A stretch of DNA of 17,303 nucleotides from JAEUIZ01 sp046155605. GTDB taxonomy: Bacteria; Planctomycetota; Phycisphaerae; Phycisphaerales; UBA1924. Below are positions 13,718-17,303 of this stretch, one piece after another. The notes beneath the pieces are model-generated. The model saw nothing but the letters and a program-made list of their open reading frames with translations, was not told the DNA's origin and searched no databases. A program made the translations under genes and the position numbers. Each line of letters begins with the position of its first letter. Within the stretch, counting starts at the first letter, position 1. The DNA lies in assembly GCA_046155605.1 (NCBI GenBank), contig JBJXFQ010000020.1, positions 1 to 17,303 of the forward strand. The letters run 5' to 3'.

Positions 13718-14743
13718 ATGCAGAACAAGCAGGAAGCGTTGGTGAGGCTCGGCGGCGGGGCAGTGGCAGTCTTCGCGGCGGTGATGTTGGCCGCGGGATG
13801 CCAGCCCGTGACGGTATCGATGACGCTCTTTGACAACCCTGGGCGGCTGGGCGAGACGGAGGTCGAGCGTGACGCGGGGGCGCGCGGCGACAAGGTGGCG
13901 GTGATCGACATTCGCGGGGTGATCGCGGATCGTGAGGACGGATTGATCCCTGGGCTTGGCGGCGGGCCGGGGTCGATCGATTCGCTTGTCACGCGGCTGA
14001 AAATGGCTGAGGGGGATCGGGCGGTGAAGGCCGTCGTGCTGCAGATCAACTCACCCGGCGGCACGGTGACGGCGAGCGACGCGATGTACCGCGAGTTGCG
14101 CTCGTTTCGGCAGCGAACGGGCAAGCCGATCGTGGCGTCGCTGGGCGAGGTGGCGGCGAGCGGGGGCTATTACGTCGCGCTGGCGGCGGACGAGATCGTG
14201 GCCGAGCCGACGGGCATCACGGGCTCGATCGGGGTCATCATGACGACGATCAACCTGAGCCAGGGTCTGTCGCGGGTCGGCGTCGTGTCGCGGTCGGTCA
14301 AGAGCGGCGCGAACAAGGACATGGCGAACCCGCTGGAGCCGATGCGCGAGGGGCAATACGAGGTTTTGCAGGCGATGGTGGACGAGTTTTACGCTGGATT
14401 TCGCGGGCTTGTGCTCTCGCGTCGGACGATCGAGCCGGGACGCGTGGATGAACTGACGGACGGTCGCGTGGTGACGGGCTTGGCGGCGGCGAGGGCGGGG
14501 CTGGTCGATCGTGTCGGGGGCGTGCGCGATGCGTTCGAGCGGGCGAAGACGTTGGCGGGGATCGGGCCGGCGCGGATGGTGAAGTACACGCCTGAGAGTT
14601 TGGCGCGGCCGCAGAGCGTGTATGCGGCGACGCCGACACAACCGGCGCGGGCGGAGGAGCGGGGGATGAGCCTGGTGCGGCTGGATGAGATCACCGGAGG
14701 GCTTACGCCCGGACGAGCGTATTACATGTGGGGTGGGGAGTAG
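13718..14743 (+). CDS. sppA: Signal peptide peptidase SppA, family S49, lipoprotein form
   Basis: A 341-residue serine protease of the short (single-domain) SppA type, which degrades cleaved signal peptides and some membrane-associated proteins. The core runs from KVAVIDIRGVIA (59-70) through VVLQINSPGGTVTASDAMY (106-124), VASLGEVAASGGYYVALAADEIVAEPTGITGSIGVI (139-174) and SGANKDMANPLEPM (196-209) to GRVVTGLAAARAGLVDRVGG. The Ser/Lys dyad is S148 and K200, 52 residues apart as in Bacillus subtilis SppA (S147/K199). The N-terminus is not a plain membrane anchor: MQNKQEALVR plus a hydrophobic stretch ending LAAGC gives a lipobox with Cys28, so it is probably a lipid-anchored periplasmic protein. 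The conserved domain is complete, and the Pro/Thr-rich tail is not conserved. The gene stands alone between two hairpins. Confidence 0.92.
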   Translation: MQNKQEALVRLGGGAVAVFAAVMLAAGCQPVTVSMTLFDNPGRLGETEVERDAGARGDKVAVIDIRGVIADREDGLIPGLGGGPGSIDSLVTRLKMAEGDRAVKAVVLQINSPGGTVTASDAMYRELRSFRQRTGKPIVASLGEVAASGGYYVALAADEIVAEPTGITGSIGVIMTTINLSQGLSRVGVVSRSVKSGANKDMANPLEPMREGQYEVLQAMVDEFYAGFRGLVLSRRTIEPGRVDELTDGRVVTGLAAARAGLVDRVGGVRDAFERAKTLAGIGPARMVKYTPESLARPQSVYAATPTQPARAEERGMSLVRLDEITGGLTPGRAYYMWGGE

Positions 14744-14748
14744 GCTCT

Positions 14749-14771
14749 GCCTTGCGGATCAGCCGCAAGGC
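14749..14771 (+). terminator. Hairpin terminator after sppA
   Basis: GCCTTGCGG (14749-14757), loop ATCAG, CCGCAAGGC (14763-14771) is a perfect 9-bp stem beginning 6 bp after the sppA stop. It has no T-tract, as for the other hairpins at gene ends here, except the rRNA one. It lies between convergent genes and may work in both directions. The remaining 14772-14891 holds no convincing gene. Confidence 0.6.
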
Positions 14772-14891
14772 GCTGCTCGACGGGGAGTGCGGTGCTGCTG
14801 CTTGGCGCGTGTCAGGCTGCACTTTGGGTGAGGCCGTGGGATGATGATGCGGCCCCGGGCGATCCGATTGACGGGCTGAGGCGCTTCCGCT

Positions 14892-16451
14892 TCACCGTTG
14901 CATCTTGGTCGACACTACAGGAAGCGCCAACTCTCCCCGCCACCGATCCAGCGTCACATATTCCAGCCAATCTTGCCCTCGTTCGGACCTCCACCGCAGT
15001 TGCCAGTTTCCGGGCGAGTCCTCACGGCGCGGCATGTCCAAGCCTGTCAGATAGGGCGCGTACTCCCCAAATTGCAGTGCGACAATCTCCGCCGCCGCTG
15101 CCGCGACTCGTTGCGTGATCGCCGCGCGGTCCGTCCACTCTTCCTTCTCAAAACGTTGTTCGAGTTCAAGTCCCACGGACTGGTGAAACGACCAGCTCGA
15201 GCCAAATCTCGTGACCCGCGTCTGCACTGACGGCAGCCCGTACCTCACGGCGATCGCAAACCCCGCCGCCACGACCGCGACGCCGGCCCAGATGCGGCAG
15301 CGGACGCGCCACGGGAGTTTTCGTATGCGCCTCATGCCGAAGATCACCCAACCTGACACGAGCACCGTGCCGATCCCGGCGACCATCGCCGCTCGTGGCA
15401 CTTCGGCGCGAGAGTATCGCACCGGCCACCGATCCCCGGCCGCCTTTGCCAGCGACACACGCAGATCGTCCTTCATCTGCGAGGGTTGGAGTCGCCCGCT
15501 CAGGCGCGTGGCGGTCGGCAGGTCGCCGATCAGTCGCTTTGCCTCTTGGTGCATGTTCAGCACTCGCAGGCGGGCGTGGTTGGTGGCCACGATGTAGGCC
15601 GCGTCGAGCCCCGGCACCGTCGCCGCGCCGTCGGCGAAGACGAAGAGTTCGAGTTGCAGCGCGCGCCCGCCGGTGCCCGTCAGTGGCATCGGGTAGACCG
15701 GTTCTTTTGCCGCGAATCGGAGGACGAGCGGATGCGGCCGCGCCGGCGTGCCGGCTTCATCGCGCCGGATCCGCGACGCCACGAAGCACCAGCCGTCGGC
15801 GACGTATCGAGCGATCACGGATTCGTCCTCGCCGCGGACTTCGTAGCCGTTCTTTACAAGCCAGTTCGCCAGCGAGGTGCCATCGGCGCTTGAGATCGTT
15901 GAGACGTCGTATGCGCCGACGACTTTGCGATCGTGGACGGAGACGCCGTCCTCGATGGTCGGCCTGTCGCTCGAGCCGCGGACTCTCCCGAGCGTCGGCA
16001 TCAAGCATGTGAACGTGCCGAGGAGGGCCACTGAAAGCAATGCGAACAGCATCGAGTTGCTGACCCTCGCCCGCAGTCCATAGCCGACGACCAGACACGC
16101 CGTGATCCAGCCGACGAGCCACGCGAAGTACGTCGTGTACGCCGAGATCCCTTCGATCTCCGGCACAAACGTGGACCGCAGCGTCGGGAACAGACCCGGC
16201 GTCGTGGCCTCGACCGTCGGCAGCGAGGGCGTGGGCACGACCCAGGCCAGTTCATTGCCGCCGCCTTCGAAGGAGGTTTCGATCGCCAGCGTCTGGATGC
16301 CGTCGCGCCAGACGATGAGGGCGGATTGATCGGGGATGGTGGCGGGGATGGCGGAGGGGACGGAGAAGACCTTGCCGTCGCCGAGGGCGGGGGCCGCGAT
16401 GAACGGCAGCAGAATGATCAGAGCACGAATGAGAAATGGCGTGGTTCGCAT
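14892..16451 (-). CDS. DUF2330 family membrane protein
   Basis: A 519-residue protein of unknown function. It has a signal peptide (MRTTPFLIRALIILLPFIAAPALG, about 1-24) followed by the DUF2330 opening: VPSAIPATIPDQSALIVWRDGIQTLAIETSF (31-61), NELAWVVPTPSLPTVEATTPGLF (66-88). Two transmembrane helices (about 107-127 and 133-152) interrupt the domain. A second soluble part (155-350) contains VVGAYDVSTISSADGTSLANWLVKNGYEV (177-205) and HPLVLRFAAKEPVYPMPLTG, both usual DUF2330 motifs. Two further helices (355-373, 387-403) and a C-terminal soluble tail follow. The start places the signal peptide; GGTGA just upstream could serve as ribosome site. The gene reads in the same direction as the rRNA operon, which ends upstream of it with a strong terminator, so co-transcription is unlikely. 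Confidence 0.82.
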   Translation of the reverse strand: MRTTPFLIRALIILLPFIAAPALGDGKVFSVPSAIPATIPDQSALIVWRDGIQTLAIETSFEGGGNELAWVVPTPSLPTVEATTPGLFPTLRSTFVPEIEGISAYTTYFAWLVGWITACLVVGYGLRARVSNSMLFALLSVALLGTFTCLMPTLGRVRGSSDRPTIEDGVSVHDRKVVGAYDVSTISSADGTSLANWLVKNGYEVRGEDESVIARYVADGWCFVASRIRRDEAGTPARPHPLVLRFAAKEPVYPMPLTGTGGRALQLELFVFADGAATVPGLDAAYIVATNHARLRVLNMHQEAKRLIGDLPTATRLSGRLQPSQMKDDLRVSLAKAAGDRWPVRYSRAEVPRAAMVAGIGTVLVSGWVIFGMRRIRKLPWRVRCRIWAGVAVVAAGFAIAVRYGLPSVQTRVTRFGSSWSFHQSVGLELEQRFEKEEWTDRAAITQRVAAAAAEIVALQFGEYAPYLTGLDMPRREDSPGNWQLRWRSERGQDWLEYVTLDRWRGELALPVVSTKMQR

Positions 16452-16550
16452 GGGTCACCAGGAGCGTCTACCCGCGGGGGCCGCACTGGTTGCGTCGGCT
16501 CGGGTGGCGTCGGCGAGGCGGAGCAGGGGAGGTAGTGGTGGGGGGATGGT

Positions 16551-16592
16551 GAAAAATGAAAAGGCCCCGCCCAGGTTTACCTGAGCGAGGCC
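16551..16592 (-). terminator. Intrinsic terminator of the rRNA operon
   Basis: Read on the minus strand, a 13-bp stem (GGCCTCGCTCAGG with CCTGGGCGGGGCC, two G-U pairs in RNA) closes a TAAA loop and is followed by TTTTCATTTTT (16562-16552). It begins 4 bases after the 5S 3' end. It is the only terminator in the window with a proper T-rich tail. The 16452-16550 stretch beyond it is GC-rich and holds no gene I can support. Confidence 0.9.
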
Positions 16593-16596
16593 AAAA

Positions 16597-16702
16597 GTCG
16601 GCGATAACCTACTTTCCCGCGTAGCAGTATCATCGGCGGCCCCAGCTTAACTGCTGTGTTCGGGATGGGAACAGGTGTTTCCCGGGGCCTATTGTCACCG
16701 AC
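16597..16702 (-). rRNA. rrf: 5S ribosomal RNA
   Basis: On the minus strand the sequence has the universal 5S core, including CCATCCCGAACACAG and AGTTAAGC, followed by GATGATACTGC and a CGGGAAAGTAGG segment. The ends GTCGGTGA and TCGCCGAC pair as helix I, which sets the boundaries at about 106 nt, slightly shorter than most bacterial 5S. It lies downstream of 23S in the usual order and is followed at once by the terminator. Confidence 0.95.
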
Positions 16703-16896
16703 AAACCGGACGATCGCCGAGGAGGCGACCGGCCAGAGATCCGGCTGGAACGACGACCTGAGCGGCGTCTCGCCAACTGCCAATGCGGGGCATTGGAGGG
16801 AGGCGTTTGACGCCGGATATTGACAACCGTGAACGAAGCATGAACAACAAGTGCGGGCGAGTGCTCCGGGCGGAGCGAGCTCGCGACGGCTGGTTG
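16703..16896 (-). other. 23S-5S internal transcribed spacer
   Basis: About 194 bp without a tRNA or protein gene. It holds several short inverted repeats, for example CCAATG (16780-16785)/CATTGG (16791-16796) with a CGGGG loop, and GCTCC/GGAGC around 16863-16876. Part of it should pair with the 23S 5' leader, outside the window, to form the RNase III processing stem. Its length is somewhat long for a 23S-5S spacer. Confidence 0.7.

Positions 16897-17303
<407 letters not shown>

Noticed and set aside
14792..15118. Possible small lipoprotein starting with GTG (LLLGACQAALWVRPWDDD...)
   Set aside because: It looks mildly protein-like for 35 codons and has GGGGAG upstream, but it runs 227 bp antisense into the DUF2330 gene, and no family or proper N-terminal basic region is seen; at most a gene remnant.
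16703..16896. tRNA in the rRNA spacer
   Set aside because: No cloverleaf or T-arm (GGTTCRA) sequence on either strand; only short hairpins.

Overview
The window looks like chromosomal DNA of a high-GC planctomycete, most likely class Phycisphaerae. The grounds are gene content and architecture: a secreted protein ending in a duplicated 'NCD...PVLNVNDFTCFLN' (GC-type) dockerin, an ECF sigma factor paired with a very large membrane Ser/Thr kinase carrying kinesin-light-chain-type TPRs, an ECF/FecR pair, and a DUF2330 protein. This is inference from protein families; no rRNA search was run.

Layout. (1) 1-1425: a doubtful proline/alanine-rich ORF with a 15-bp tandem repeat runs tail-to-tail into xerD (minus). 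(2) 1426-2229: trmD (minus), without its usual rpsP/rimM/rplS neighbours, divergent from (3) a regulatory block on plus, 2349-8420. This holds a secreted unknown protein, an ECF sigma factor overlapping it, a FecR-like anti-sigma protein overlapping the sigma gene by 4 bp, a second ECF sigma factor of the planctomycete/acidobacterial type (TIGR02999-like), and a 1055-residue kinase-TPR receptor. (4) 8534-9943 (minus): the dockerin-bearing secreted protein, converging on the kinase with a perfect hairpin between them. (5) 10121-11434 (plus): a secreted TraB/GumN-like protein with an apparent GspG pseudopilin-like domain inserted. (6) 11444-12709 (minus): ispG, divergent from a xylose-isomerase-like TIM barrel protein (12803-13564). 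(7) 13718-14743: a lipoprotein form of SppA (S49). (8) 14892-16451 (minus): a DUF2330 membrane protein. (9) 16551 to the end (minus): rRNA operon 3' part, with the 23S 3' region, spacer, 5S and a strong intrinsic terminator.

The genes that probably work together are the two sigma/regulator modules of block 3. One is secreted protein-sigma-FecR (coupled by overlaps) and the other is sigma-kinase; only 66 bp separate them. The rest are housekeeping genes (trmD, xerD, ispG, rRNA) or envelope/secreted proteins.

Observations most worth checking: (a) the second sigma factor stops at TGA exactly where its family has the Trp of a conserved '...FARAWL' C-terminus, and the frame continues with a family-like tail to a TAG nine codons later; (b) several genes have a -10-like hexamer 5-7 nt before the ATG, suggesting leaderless transcripts; (c) the GspG-like insertion in the TraB-like protein; (d) a 23-residue Pro/Ser-rich insertion in TrmD just before its catalytic Asp; (e) hairpin/direct-repeat elements after the TIM-barrel gene.
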